This document shows, piece after piece, positions 1-13,729 of a stretch of 64,000 nt of DNA. Each line of letters begins with the position of its first letter. Positions within the stretch are counted from its first letter, which is position 1. Origin of the DNA: Antennarius striatus. Taxonomy: Eukaryota; Chordata; Actinopteri; Lophiiformes; Antennariidae. The stretch is taken from positions 5,007,501 to 5,071,500 of the forward strand of contig NC_090784.1 of NCBI RefSeq assembly GCF_040054535.1, in the 5' to 3' direction. Under the pieces are notes generated by a model. It searched no databases. It saw only the letters and a list, made by a program, of their open reading frames with translations, and had not been told where the DNA came from. The translations under genes and the position numbers were made by a program.

Positions 1-36
1 ACTGAAGCAGTGCCTTCCTGGCTCCTACAAACTCAC

Positions 37-3000
37 CTTCACCAAACCAGCAATGAGCCCCTCCTCAATGATACGAACAGCATTTCTCAGGCCCCTCGCA
101 AAGGCGTCCATGGCTCCGATGTGAGCGATGAACAGGTCCTCCAGGTCTGTGGACTCCCTGCGCACCTTCGCATCGAAGTTCAGGCCTCCTGGCTGCAGGC
201 CCCCCTGTTCCACGATGGTCTGCAGAAAATGAGATACAAAGAAGAAGCTGGTTCCTAGATCACTGCTCTCATCTCAGCTACTACTAAAGTCAGCCGAGGG
301 CTTTCTGTCAAAAGTGTACAATCAATATATAGACCGCACCAGTCTGTAAGTCACAGGTGTCGAGGTGTTGGAACATCACATACACAGAAATATGGCGTTT
401 TGGAAAATGTCTTTCTACAACATAAGGAGGCAATTACTATTATTGAAGTGAAAAATTATAAAGCTTTGAAGAAAATCTTTCTCCGAGCAGCAGGCTGGTT
501 GAGACACGAGAGTGAACAATAGGAATATTTGTTTGACCTTTATAGGAGCGTTGTATTGTGACCTCTGACATCTATGCAAAATTGATGAGCTTGGACCTAA
601 TCTGAACCTGGTTCTACGAAAACGGTTTCTATCCTAGGGAAGATAGGGAGATGGTGGCCAGAGTCACACCCAAACAAATGCTAACGTTGCTCCATGTTGG
701 TGTTTGTGTTTGGATGATCCTCTTCACAAATACGTCACAGATGCCTTTACCAATAATCTCCGGCTCCAATTCAGCTCACCTTCATCACCAAAGTGGTGTT
801 TCTGATGTCCATGGGAAATTGGTCTGTGTCCCACCCCAGGTCAGGAGAGCCGGTGTTGGAGTCGACGGAGCCCAGCATGCCGAATCTGCGCAGCAGCGAA
901 CAGACAGTCGGTTACAGTCGGTGTGGATGTTGTTCTTTCTGACGAAGTCAAACATCTGCAAACAGTCAACATGTCTCACGCAGACGCCATGATGACATCG
1001 TGCTCGTAGGCGTGTCCTGCCAGGGTGGTGTGGTTGGGCTCGATGTTCAACTTGAAGTGGCCCTCCAGACCATAATGCTTCAGGAAGGCTATGACACTCA
1101 TTGCATCTAAAGGAAACAGCGACACGTGAACAACAGATGGCGAATAATATTTGTCTTTTTTATAATGAAATAAAGAACTTTACCGTAGTCATACTGGTGT
1201 TTGCACGGCTCCTTCGGCTTGGGCTCAATGAGGAACTGACACTTCAACCCAATCTGCTCTTTGTACTCTAGTGACAAACGTCAAGACACAACATAAGAGG
1301 GTGAGACACAAACCGACCAAAGCTCTGCTCCATCCAGTCTTCGTCTGAACACTTACTGACTGCCATCTTGAAGAAGTCGGCCATGTGCTTCAGCTCAGCA
1401 GCAACATCCGTGTTATGGATGGAATGGAATCCTTCCCTCCCCCCCCAGAACACTGAGGAGACAAAACTTTATCGGTGGGCTGTGTGGATTACACACGTCA
1501 CCATCAAGCCTTACCAAAGTTTTCTGCCCCCAGCTTCTTGGCAATCTCGAGCCCCTTTTTGACCTGAGCGCCGGCGTAGGCCAGAACATGACAGTCAGGG
1601 TTAGTGGCTGCACCGTTCATGTACCTGTAACAGCAACAGGAGGGGGGGCATCATGTTTGTCTGAGGAGACACAGGCTTCACTAAAGGGACCCTATTGTAG
1701 TATCACATTAAACACCTTTGGTGGGCAAAGAGGTTGCAGGTGACCCACAGCACCTTGACCCCGGTCAGGCCCTGCAGCTGGAGAGCCAGGTCCGTTATTT
1801 CATCCAGGTTCCTGTTGGACTCTTCCAGGGTGGTGCCTTCAGGGGCCATGTCTCTGTGGGCAACAGGGGACATACAGTGGCATACATTCACTACCGGAGT
1901 AATACTTTACTCACCACTTCGCTCAAGAGTTTGTAAACCGTACCTGTCATGGAACGTGTAGTATTTCACCTGTAGCAAAAAAACAGATGTCACAACGGAG
2001 GTAAAGTGTGCTCGGTCTGCATGTAACCGTGATGTTTGGTATCAAAAGGAGGCAATTTCACTCACACCAAGCTTGGTGAAAAACTCAAAAGCAGCTCGGA
2101 GTCGCTTCTTGGCTGCTTCCATAGGAGTACCATCATTCCAGGGCCGGGGGAGGGTTGGAAACCCGAAAGGATCAGCTCCTGAGAAAAGTTTCTGAACGTA
2201 AACTAGGAAAGGCTTACTTCACACAAAACATCCTTAGTGATCAGTTCAGTTTGTTTCTGCAGGCAGGAGTAACTTGTGGGTAGAAGGAACCTGATGAAGC
2301 CAACAATCACGCCCAACGCTTTCATTCTGTCCTTTAATTCTCATATCACGTCTGTATCCCGGACAGCCTTCTTTCACTTGCGAAATATTGCTAAAGTCCT
2401 TTAAAGACGCAGAGAAAATCATTCATGCCTTTGTTACTTCTAGATTGGATTACTGCAATTCCTTATTATCAGGCTGTTCTAACTCCTCTATTAGGACTCT
2501 ACAGTTAGTTCAGAATGCAGACGCCCGCTTACTGACCCGAACTGGGAGGAGAGAACACATCTCTCCTGTCCTAGCGTCACTTCATTGGCTCCCGATTAAT
2601 TATAGAATACAATGATCACACATAAAGCTCTCCACTGTAAGGCTCCATCTTACATTGAAGATCTTATTGAAGTATATCACCCACCCAGGGCCCTTAGATC
2701 CGAGGATTGCAGGATTTCTGGCAACCCGTCGGGTTTTTAAGAGTAGAACAGGAGGCAGAAGCTTCAGCTATCTGGCCCCTTTACTCTGGAACGATCTCCC
2801 AGCTTCAGTCCGGGGGGCAGACTCTCTCAGCTTATTTAAGAGTAGACTAAAAACCCTCCTTTTTGATAGAACCTATTATTAGAAATAACACTCACCCCAC
2901 TAGATATGCTGCTATAGGCCTAGGCTGCTGAGGGTATTTTTCTATGTCTCTCCCGTTAAAGGGAGATACTCTGAAGCTTCTGTCACTTCTTTATCTTTCT

Positions 3001-4179
3001 ATGCTCCCAAAATGTATTATTACTGTCAAACCACACTCTCTGTCTGCACGATACTGCTGCTGTCTTTGTGCCTCCGTTCCACAGGTGGAGAACGCGGATG
3101 GAAGACAGGATATCGAAAGGCCTGGAAATCCCGCCCCCAATTCAGCAACAGCACTGTGGACATTAAACTCAAACTGGTCTGTCTGCCACTCTCTCGCTCT
3201 CTCTTTCTCTTTTACTTGACCTATCTCTCTCCCCAATGTATTTCTGTTTTCCAACCAACAGGTCAAGGCAGATGACCACCCTCTGGAGCCTGGGTCCTGC
3301 CCGGAGTTTCTTACTCAATGGGGGAGTTTTTCCCCGCCACGATCGCTTATGCTCTCTCTGGAGGGCATTGTTGGCTTTCTATCTGTAAAGTGCTTAGAAA
3401 TGTCTTCAGATGTGATTAAGCACTATATAAATAAAAGTTGATTGATTGATTTATGACTATCATCTGATGCATGGCCTGATCCTCAGGAACCGGTTCTTTC
3501 ATTTACTCAGAACAACCTGAACCTCAGAGCTGGATCAGGGCTTCCAGCAGTCCTACAGTACCAGTTCCACAGAAGGAGTGCCAGTAGCACACGGAGAACC
3601 TCAACCAGTCCTCCATCTTCCTCCCCATCAGCACCTGCACACAGGAACACTGACCTGTGATCAGCTGTCACACCTGACATGTACTCTGAACCTAATAAAG
3701 TACAGACAATGTAGAACAAACACAGCGTGTCCCTGTGATCCCACATGACTGTTTGCGTGTGACTCCTACCTCTGCTGCATTGTAGTGTTTGAAACACATG
3801 ACCTCTGCAGCCTGAGCACTGGGCTGGTATGGAATCCTGGGAATGCCTGCAGAAAGACAGGTTTAAAGAATCCAAGACTGTGACATCAAACACTACAAAT
3901 GTAATCTCAGGGTATATTTCAGGACTGTTTTCCTGCTGGGAGTGTCAAACTGCTGCTGTGTTCATGTCATGAAGCAGTCTCTGACAAACACCTCAGAAGT
4001 TTGGCAGAGAGGCGGTGGTTCCAGTGTGGGCGCCTCACTCCCTGACAAGGCCCCCTCTGTTTACCGACAGTCTCACACCGACCATTCTGTGTTCCTACAA
4101 ACAAACAAAGACAACAGTCGGTTTTATGTTTTAGCGTTGAAACAGACTGACCTGTGAAGAACTCCTCCTGCGCTGCCAT
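37..4179 (-). CDS. Xylose isomerase (partial at 3' end, 12 exons seen)
   Basis: Class II xylose isomerase (aldose-ketose isomerase, D-xylose to D-xylulose, divalent metal). I joined these exons (minus strand, phases agree throughout): 4152-4179, 3770-3846, 3562-3634, 2066-2178, 1944-1969, 1716-1853, 1515-1624, 1357-1452, 1184-1267, 980-1106, 780-885 and 37-219. They give 387 residues; about 50 C-terminal residues of the usual ~440 lie off the left edge. The start [10 protein letters not shown] is the only ATG that splices in frame to the conserved FKHYN segment. Active-site motifs are intact: FHDRD with catalytic His104 and Asp107, WGGREG near 191-196, IEPKPKEP with metal ligand Glu235 and Lys237, NIEPNH with Glu271 and His274, and GWDTDQFP with Asp310 and Asp312 after Asp299. 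All introns have GT/AG ends, so this is a resident nuclear gene rather than bacterial contamination. Intron 3 carries a LINE remnant. No lesion was seen. Confidence 0.93.
2310..3455 (+). mobile_element. L2-type LINE 3' remnant (in xylose isomerase intron 3)
   Basis: Conceptual translation gives the C-terminal end of a fish L2/CR1-group reverse transcriptase, including [12 protein letters not shown] and [13 protein letters not shown]. The frame is broken at about 2395 and again near 2610, so it is dead. A 3' untranslated part follows, with the stretch around 3290-3440 typical of fish L2-like elements and a (TTGA)n tail ending near 3455. It lies antisense to the host gene. The clade assignment (L2 rather than Rex1) is from memory of the motif pattern. 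Confidence 0.75.
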
Positions 4180-4417
4180 GTCTGGATCGCTGCTACGTTT
4201 CCTCGGTGAGGACTGAGCCGGAGACGAGGCGCCGCTTTGTCAGACAGAGGCTGTAGTTCCCTGTTGGCGCCACCAGGTGTCGCTAAAAATAATTAGGATC
4301 TGAGAAAGTCAATACTGAACCTGTCCTGTACCACTGGCAGAACACACACTTTCAGAACACCGTTTACCGTGGAAAAGTAACTTTTTCAGTAATCATGAGA
4401 TAAAGATTTCACTGAAC

Positions 4418-4437
4418 ACACACACACACACACACAC
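4418..4437. repeat. (CA)n microsatellite
   Basis: About ten CA units. Shortly downstream (4457-4500) is a fish LINE-type tail with a short AATTTCCCC/GGGGAT hairpin, ATCAATAAAG and an AT-rich microsatellite. Confidence 0.8.
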
Positions 4438-4597
4438 ATATTGTATTTTCTTAGAGAATTTCCCCTCTGGGGATCAATAAAGTTTGAATTATCATTATCA
4501 TTATAGATCTCTATACTCCCATGTCCTTCTTGTCAGTGTTTTTCCTGAGGAAGCGAACTCTTAAATTCTGCTCACTAATGATGGGCGCGCAAGCACA

Positions 4598-4601
<4 letters not shown>

Positions 4602-4683
<82 letters not shown>

Positions 4684-4774
4684 ACAGTTCGTTTGTTGTG
4701 TGCCTGAGGTCCACGTGGTGCTTTCTGGCAGCTCGGTCGCTGCGTTAAAACACTGACGTGTCCCGTGGAAGTCG

Positions 4775-4857
<83 letters not shown>
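4602..4857. repeat. Opposed (CA)39 and (GT)40 microsatellites
   Basis: Uninterrupted (CA)n fills about 4602-4679 and uninterrupted (TG)n fills about 4778-4857. The two tracts are reverse complements separated by roughly 100 bases, so each strand could fold into a very long CA:TG stem. The 4180-5890 spacer between the xylose isomerase start and the rnf144b 3' end holds no gene that I can support. Confidence 0.9.
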
Positions 4858-4859
<2 letters not shown>

Positions 4860-4873
<14 letters not shown>

Positions 4874-5890
4874 TTACCCTACAAAGTTAGAATGAGGACA
4901 AAAAGCCAACTTCCTTCTGGCCAAAGGCCAACAGGACCCGTCGACAAGTTCCTCTGACGTCACACACCTCTTTCCAACGCGGACTACAGTAGAACGACTG
5001 TTCAGCCCCACCGCAGCCACCAGGGGGCGCCACGACGGTGGCTCTTGAAAGAGATGCATTCAGGAGAAGACGGAACTTTGAGTGCTTTGGTTTGTTAAGG
5101 CGTTTGAATGCAGATGACGTCAGAGTTTTGGTTCAAAGGTTTGGTCAATCCTGTTAATTATTTAAAATCGTTGTTTGTACACGATAAATAAAAACAGCGA
5201 TCGTGTTTTGCGATCTTTAACAAAACAAACACATATGAAAATACAAATGTTGATTCAAATATTTTTCCTGCTGCATTCAGTTTGACTTCATAAATGGTCT
5301 CAGGGTCCCTGCCTTTTCATTTAAGTAGATTCTGGATAATATACTCTATATTAAATTTATATTTCAGTTTATTATATTTTGTTTTTAATGATGTCGTTTT
5401 TTTACACCCTGTGTTTTTGTTTTTAAAGTTTTCAAATGTACTACACAAACAAAAAAAAACAAACCGCTATGGTGACTCAAGTTTCCCTATGATGTCATTG
5501 CTTCTAGTAGCAGAAGCAGCATTGAAGTAGGTCGACCCTCATGATATGACTGCTTAAAAAAACCCTACATTTGCTATCCTATTTTTATCAGAATTGATTT
5601 GATTTTTATTCAAGGAAAACAATATTTCTTCAAAGGAGAGTGCAGACATCAAGTAGTTTGTGTGTACGCGACAAAGACGATCCTAAAATCCTTTGATAAA
5701 GGATGGATGGATGTACAGACGGACGGATGGATGGACCCTCTCCAGAATGTGACGGTTCTTCTCTGTCCAACTCTCACAAAGTTCAACCAGAATCCATCAA
5801 GTTCGTTTTATTTAACGCTGCTAACAGACAAACCAGCGCTGAGGAAAACACGACCTATTTGGTGGAGGAAACAAAAACATGAACCCGCTA
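4860..5890. other. Intergenic spacer, no gene seen
   Basis: AT-rich spacer between the xylose isomerase promoter side and the presumed rnf144b polyadenylation site. It contains T-rich stretches and a short (GGAT)n run near 5700. No splice-bounded coding segment or RNA gene was recognised. Confidence 0.6.
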
Positions 5891-5904
5891 GCATCTGATG
5901 CATC

Positions 5905-5910
5905 TTTATT
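5905..5910 (-). terminator. Candidate polyadenylation signal of rnf144b
   Basis: AATAAA on the minus strand about 840 bases beyond the rnf144b stop codon at 6748-6750. It is the first canonical hexamer I noticed downstream, so the 3'UTR would be about 0.85 kb. Usage is inferred. Confidence 0.4.
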
Positions 5911-6649
5911 TCAGCTACAATCGTGCTTTTATAAAACATCAGATGCAGAAACATCAACAGAAATATAGACGTAATATCAGAATTTGCACACATTTAACCC
6001 ATAAATACATTTGAACAGACTTTAGAAAAGCACACATCCTCCTTTAGAGCCTTTGGTCTAGAACGAACTGTATGCAGGGTGGAACCAACAAATTTGTGCA
6101 GTAGAAAAGCTTTCTGTGCACCACTGAAGCCCTATCATAACTCATGTTAATACAGATCGGACAGTACATTCAGGACACGGTTTGCCTTCGCCCATAATGA
6201 AGAAATGTTTTGCATTGCTAAGGGATTTACAACCCTGTGTAATCCTGATTTTCATTATGCGAACATTTTTTGCATAAGATAAAAGACAGAATGGAAGGCA
6301 AAGCAAACAGAACCAAGAACCAGGCACTGGAGAGCGAGGCACTTGAGCACCTAACACCTCTGGTTTGGCATCATGACATCTGGCACATGAGGGTGGCATT
6401 GCACTTCGAATTGAAAGTGTGAAAGTGTGTGTGCGTGTGTGTGTGTGTCTGTGTGTGTCCCACAGACGCCGTCCTCCCCCCTCTATCTGTTGTGCATCTG
6501 AAAACATCTACTGAAGGTGACTAACCTGCATTCATTGGCCTCATATTTACAAGTCTGACGTATGAAGTACACACCGTTATTTAAGAGCGGCGTTTGAGCA
6601 GCACTCTCTCAGAGTCACCACTGACCAGTCATGAAAACACACTCCACTG

Positions 6650-6682
<33 letters not shown>

Positions 6683-6747
6683 AGTCCATCATTACACCGT
6701 GCAGCATTTCCTGGCTCTAGTGTGTTTGCTGGACGAATCCCAGGCCG

Positions 6748-9700
6748 TTATGATGAAGAGGAGTCTGGCTGGCCGGGATCCTTCTTCCTCTTCTTCTTCT
6801 CCTTCCTGCTGCAGGGCTTGCAAACACAGCAGAGGATGCACGGCGAGGCCACAAGGAGGAGCGGCGAGGTGACCAGCACTACGATGCTAATCCCCACGAG
6901 GATACCCACCACCTGAAGGACAACACACACACACACACACACACACACGCTCCGTTTACAGCTTCTTTCACTATAAACACAATGACTGCTGCAGTGATTA
7001 TTCAGAAGAGAGCGATCAACAACTCCAACCATGATCGATATTTTCACACCATGATCAAAATTTTACTGAACTTCTTTTTTCTGTTTAAGGATTGAAAATG
7101 TGAATTGTACTCCAATTTGAACTTGTGGCGCATGTGGGTAATGTAGTCTCGATCTAGAACCATTACAATGAGATTCTGACTGGGTCATCAGCTCTTTGTC
7201 ACATATTACACTTCATTTGTCCAAAGAAACATTCTTTCCCATACTCTTTGCTCTGTCATTATTATGTAAAGAGTTTGGACTCATATTTCGGCCCGACCTT
7301 CATCTCAGACATCTCTCTTGATTGTGCTTGACTTGGCCCTTCAGTGTCTGAGCGATCAGTTTGGTCATGTTCAGTACAGGACATTTTATCTGTTTGCGCT
7401 CTAGTGGTATGCTGCTGGATTTTACTAGTCAAGGTGATAGCAGTGTAGAAATCTGTCGTCCTTAGATCATACAGTACCAGACCCACCACCACCTTTGGGT
7501 TTTTTTTACATAACTAAACATTCGACTCAGCAAGAATGACTTCTATACGTTCCTTTTTCATTTGCACACATCCATGAAGCTTCGTGGTCGTGATGTCTTT
7601 ATAAAAAACAAAGACGACACCTCTGAATAAAATAATTGCACAATGTCTCGACATTTATCTACTATAATAATGAGCTTCATGAGAGAATGAAGAAGTGAAA
7701 ACAACAACAACAACAACAATAAACGAACACGTTTTGGGTCAATCTATTTTCTCTAACTCAAACAGGATTTCATTTCATACAGAATTGAGGTTTAAATTTA
7801 AATCTAATGTTCTTATTTTGTTCATTTTTTTTTTTAGCAGTAATGTATTCTGTGTTAGCAGCCGGAGCTTCCCCATTAAGAAGGTAGTCATGTGACCGAG
7901 GCAAGCATCTTGACAAGGGTCAAGAGTGACTCTGAGACAGATGTGGAGGAGAGAATCCAATCATTTAAAAACAAAACTTTGTTCAGAATCAGATCAGAAA
8001 TAATGTTCTGTTAAGTTCTGTTTTCTTTCTCTGCCACCCGGTACACCCATGGACTGATACTGATTGACCCACGGACTGGTACCGGTCCACGACCCGGGGG
8101 GGTTGGAGTCCACTGGATGTAGAGGACGCCCTGAGTTTCAATGTAAGGTAACACCAGCAGCGTTTTGGGGCAGCTGAGAGGGAATTAGAGCAGTAGAAAC
8201 AAACAGATTGCAAAAAGCTACAGGACCTGTTGGGCGAGGGTGGAACCACGTCTGTCATGAGTTGTTTTGCAAGGAACAGAAACACTGAGATGTAATATGT
8301 AGGCTGCCAATGAAACATGATACTTTGCATGTGATTACAGCAGCAGAGCAAGAGGAAATAAAGTAGGCCGAACCGCCGGCTGTGACCGTTCAAAGTACGT
8401 CATTAAAGGGAAGGAATTTGAGATTAGTGCTAGAATTAGTTTGGATTTATCACTGATCACGACTGATTGGACACACTGGTGCACGACAACAATGAGCTAA
8501 CTCATTGGGCATTTTTCAATAAATGGAGCGGCATATGGGCGAATCAAAACTTATGAGTGTTTCTTAAAGTCTGACGGTGAATGAGTTTGTTTTAGATTAG
8601 ATTATCACTAATGTGAGATAAACCAGGTTGATTGATTTTACTGTCCTGCACGTCGACACTCTGGGAACTGAACAGCAGCTTGGAAAGAGTCCAGAATCAT
8701 TAACATCCGATCCTGATGGTGTGACGGCACGGTTTCACTAAAATCAAACCCGTGCATGAAGTAACCTACCGCCGATCGGATGCTTGGCTCCAGCAGGTTA
8801 ATGCTGTCAGACAAAGGCAGCGTCGGCCACAAGCCTCTCATTAATGCTGTGTCTGCTTCCACTGTCTGCTTCATGTCCTCACCTGCGTTCTGTTCCACAT
8901 AACCGAAGCCCGGGAGTGTCCCAGCTTGTTCCTGCAGGGCCCTTTATCGTAATGTCTCAGGAAAATATCCCCCTGCAATTACAAAACATGTCCGAACACA
9001 ACATCAGCCGGCGCAGAGGAGCAGAGGCTGCCATTTGAACCTGGTTAGAGATTATCAACACAATCTAAACAGAAGATTAGGAGTACAGTTCCTTTAGTAA
9101 CACGCATTGGGTTTCACAGTTATTAAAAATGTCTTGTAGACTCACATCCAGATTCTGCAGACAATACCAGCAGAAAGTATGTTTGCAGCTTTTACACAGC
9201 ATCTGTGCACAGCCCTGGTTTCTCTCGATGTAGACGCCACACATGGGACACTGCTTGATGGGCGGGTCGGCGTCGCTGTCGGAGCGCGCTCTGTGTGTGC
9301 GGAGAGGACAGGACGGTTAACAGGGGTGGCATTGGATGGAGCCATTCAGGCTTCAAAGTTCTCCAAGCAGAGTGTTCAATCTTTATTTAGCTTTTTATTT
9401 TATCCTGGGATGAGGAGCTCACATTCGGGATCACCATAGAGAGGAGTTTTGACACAGTCTCTTGCCTAATAGCTGGAAATGGAACCTCCTGCTGAGTGGA
9501 GGGCGTACCGCTGAACCACAGACTGTAATCCAACACTTATAGAGTTGTGTTGACTTACTGTTTAGCGAATAAATCTTTATTTCCCCAGCCGGCAGACAGA
9601 CCACATCATTACTTATTAGAATGATTGTTTCCCGACGCCTGTCAAATGAAAGATTAATATTTACTCCTCATTTAGAACTCGTGCGGTCTCCATCACCTGA

Positions 9701-12184
9701 GGGAAACATCTCAGCTGACACGACTAGTTGCTGACAGATTGTGCTCATGGGATTGATCACGACATTGCACCGCGTGCAAACCGGCTCGTTCCCACCCCCT
9801 TCACTTTGGCCCAGAGACAATAGAATTCCAATACAAGTCAGCAGGTGTCCAATGACATCAGTCCGTCTGACAGAGACGCACCCTGAGGCTGCACAACAAT
9901 GAACACAGAGCAGCCCGTCCCACCGTTGTGTACAGGCGAAAGGCAGGGAACACCTCGGACGAGATGCCGGTTCATCGCAGGGCCACATGAAGGACAAACA
10001 CATACACTCACGCCTAGGTGCGATCACTTCACCTACGCCTCATGTTTTTTGGAGGTGGGAGGAAGCCGGAGAACCCAGAGAGAACCCTGTATGTGACTCT
10101 ACATTTTTTCATGCCACTATGAAAACACAATTTCCCGTTCTAGACCTGACCACTGACCTCCCGTCGTGGGAGGGTGACATCATGGGCTGCTGCTCGGGGC
10201 AGGTGTGACTGTCCTGCCACGGCCCTCTGCACCCCGAGCAGAAGACGGCGTTACAGGCGGGGCAGGGAACAGCGGTGGGTTGGCCCTCGGTGCTCGGCTG
10301 CAGGCTGCACACCGCCTGGCACCGCAGCACCGGACACCAGGCTTTACTGGGATCCAGCTTCACTCCTGCAGGAACAAGAGAAGGGATGTGAGTTGTTGAG
10401 GCGCTCATTGAGTAGATGTGAGGGTCCACTTTCTCATATAGTTTCATATAATTACACCTGATACAGACATGAGTTCATTCAAGTTCATTTGTTTGTTGTT
10501 TGGTTTATCAGGATCATTTTCTTGATTTTTTTGGGGGGGCAGTAATACAAGAAAATTTTACTTTCTAACACTTTGAGGGTGTTACAAACCCAAAAGTCTT
10601 AAAAATAAAGTCTCAGGTGTATGAAACCCATCATTTTTGGGCTGTGAGTTGAAGTCACTGTATCCAAACACTCCTAATGACAATGGTAATGAACTTGTGT
10701 GTATCAGGTGATTAACATAAGCTCCATTTTAATTTAGCATGCTAACTGTTGCACAGCAGCATTTAACAGGAAGTACCTGAGTCTGAGGGGAATGTCAATA
10801 GTTATGTAATCATGAAATATTTAACGTGTTTGACCTGTTCTAGAAATGCATACTCCGCTCAGGTGTGCAGCTTGTGAAATTATTTTAAGACTCCAAACAT
10901 GGTTATGTTATCGGTATTAGATACTAGAACGTATTTCACCTCACCCCTTAAAAAAAAATATTTGAGTCCACACTGAACTGCTGGACGGAATGACCCTTGC
11001 AGTCCCACGACTAAAACATGTAACCACTGTGTGGTGGGATCACGTTATCTCTGTTACCGTTATCTACGGAGCACATTCCAGGCAGTTTATGAGGACGACT
11101 GAACAAAAATTCAATTTCAAAAAAAAAAAAAAAAAAAAAAAAAAAAGCCTCTATTTCACAACAAAACTTGCTCTTTACTTTGTGAATCAGAACAAGAAAA
11201 TCAGAACAGAATCAGAGACCTTTACAGAACAACCTGCACTTTGCCCTCTATACTTCCAGTATAATGAGTGTCGTAATTTACGGTGACAGTAAACAATAAC
11301 TATTGGCTTCAAACTGAACTGCAGAAGTAAAAAAGAAGAAAAAAAATAAAAACATGAGTACCAGGTAAATAAATCTGAGATTATCTATTAATGTCATTCT
11401 GTTTAATTTCGTCATAATAGCCTCGTGGCTCAAGCAGCTACACACACAGGAAGTTACCCGCACGTAAAGATTCTTTATTTATGATCTGAGTAGAAATCTA
11501 GAAGTCTCCTGAAGCATCCTGGAATTCAATGCGGTACTGCTTGGTTTAAGTGAAAGTCCTAAACCCTGAAGGAGGGAATAAAGGGCACCAGGCCCCATGT
11601 TATCCCAGGCATGTGGAGCCCAGGCCTCCCCAGGGCTGCTTAGGTTAATGCCTCCAACTGCAGTGTGACCTGAAATAGCCTGCTGCCGGCCACCAGTCAG
11701 CACCATGCCCACACAACAATACCTACCTCTCTCAAACTTCAGGCGTTGGTACAGCTCCGCCTGGTCCTCTGCAGCCAAGATCGCTATCTGTGATCCCACA
11801 GAGAGACAGGGGGTTAAGATCACTGTTACATCTCTTTAAATATTAAAATCATTAAAAATCAGTTTCTTGGAAGTAAGAATAAAAGTGGTGAAACAGAAAT
11901 CAGTCGATTTATCCTGAAGCTTTGCTTTTGTGCTGCTGTTTTAACTTCTGACATAAAGCAAAGGATTGCAAACACTGCAGACGTTTGCTTTAAAATAAAT
12001 GTACGTGGAACAGCTGCCTGGTTATTGACAGACATTCTAAACTCAAATCTAATTCAAATGAGCTCAGAGGATCTTCCTGAAGAGTCTTCATGTAGGTTTG
12101 TTCAAAGAAGAAAAGTGTGACTAATGAGGAGCCGAGGAAGACGGTTTGTCCGTGTTGTGTTCACTGTGTGCAAAGCAGCAAGCC

Positions 12185-12235
<51 letters not shown>

Positions 12236-13063
12236 CCTGACAGCTGGATGAACGTGATTCTCACATCACTCCATGAGAGTTAATCTAGTTCACACGTCTC
12301 AACGAGCACACAAATGATTTGAGGTTTGACTTCGGTGCCGTGGGCGGTAAACAAACAGGCGTGGTCACCCCCTCTGACATTTAAGGAAGGATTAGAAAAT
12401 GTGTTCATGTTTGTGTCGCTGGTTTTCAACAGGGTGTACCTCAGAGTCCAGCAGCTCTCCAGTCTTCTGACAGGCCATATCTGGGCAGGTGATGGGTGCC
12501 CCCCCACCCTCCACGATGGCCAGCTGAACATACTGCTGCAGGCACTGCAGACAGGGAGAAGCAACACATGAAGCATGAGAAATTCTCTTGATAAAACATC
12601 ATGGAGTAACCTGACTGTCAGCCACGGGTGAAAACCAACGCAAATAAACAACTCCTGACAAACAAAAGAGAGAAAGAAACCCCAATGGACCTGTCACCAG
12701 AGACAACTAACCACCACAAAAACACCAGTTCCGATTATTAATGCATCATCCGGGGCCACGAAACACAGAAGTGTAAAAGAATTACGTAAAGGTTCCACAA
12801 AAACACACAGTTTCTAGGAACAGAACCGGCTATTTTCAGTGAATGATGAAAAGAATGAATTCCTCATAGAAGTCTGACACATGTTTCTCAGCTCGTCTCG
12901 GGCCGACCTGCTCTCGTTGTGTCTTCAACACAAAGTGTGACGTACCGGTCGCCCACAAACTGATCTGGAACAAGAAAAGTGCACGGGCCGTGCTCTCGGG
13001 CCGGAGCGGAGACCTTCCAGCTTCATAAAATGTCCAACTGATAAGCAGCATTTATTGAATTCA

Positions 13064-13106
<43 letters not shown>

Positions 13107-13667
13107 GCGTGTGACCTCATGCGTGCAACATTGACGTCTTTGCTTGCCCGGACGGATATTAACACTTGCCACAATCGGAGCAACCGCTGAGGAGGGCCCT
13201 GACACACATCGGAGGGTTGATTCCCTCCAGACACACGTGATCCCTGTCGGCTCAGGTTCTCCTGCCTTTTAAAAACACCCCCCCTCTGTATTCTAGCAGT
13301 CACACTCTGATTTAAGGAGCGAAATCAACTTTCATTAATGCAACAATTTTTTCTAAGGAAGATGAAAGTCAATGTGTTGAAACGGCTTCATTTCACTAAA
13401 GCTGTAACATCGGAGGATCTATTTTTAAGATGTGAAAACAGGAAGTTCTACTGCAACAACGAGGACTATCCATGTCTAAAAACTGGCTGCTGGACATTTA
13501 GCTAAATTGCCCAGAGAAAAGTTTTCTGGTGGATCATCCCAGTGAAACCCTCCCCGCCTACAGAGGTTGGCTAACAGCTCGAGCAACATGATCAGAGGAT
13601 GATCACACTGTGTTTTCACTAAAAATAGCCTGTTGGTGCACGACTGCTGCTGCTGAAGCTCCAGAAT

Positions 13668-13729
<62 letters not shown>

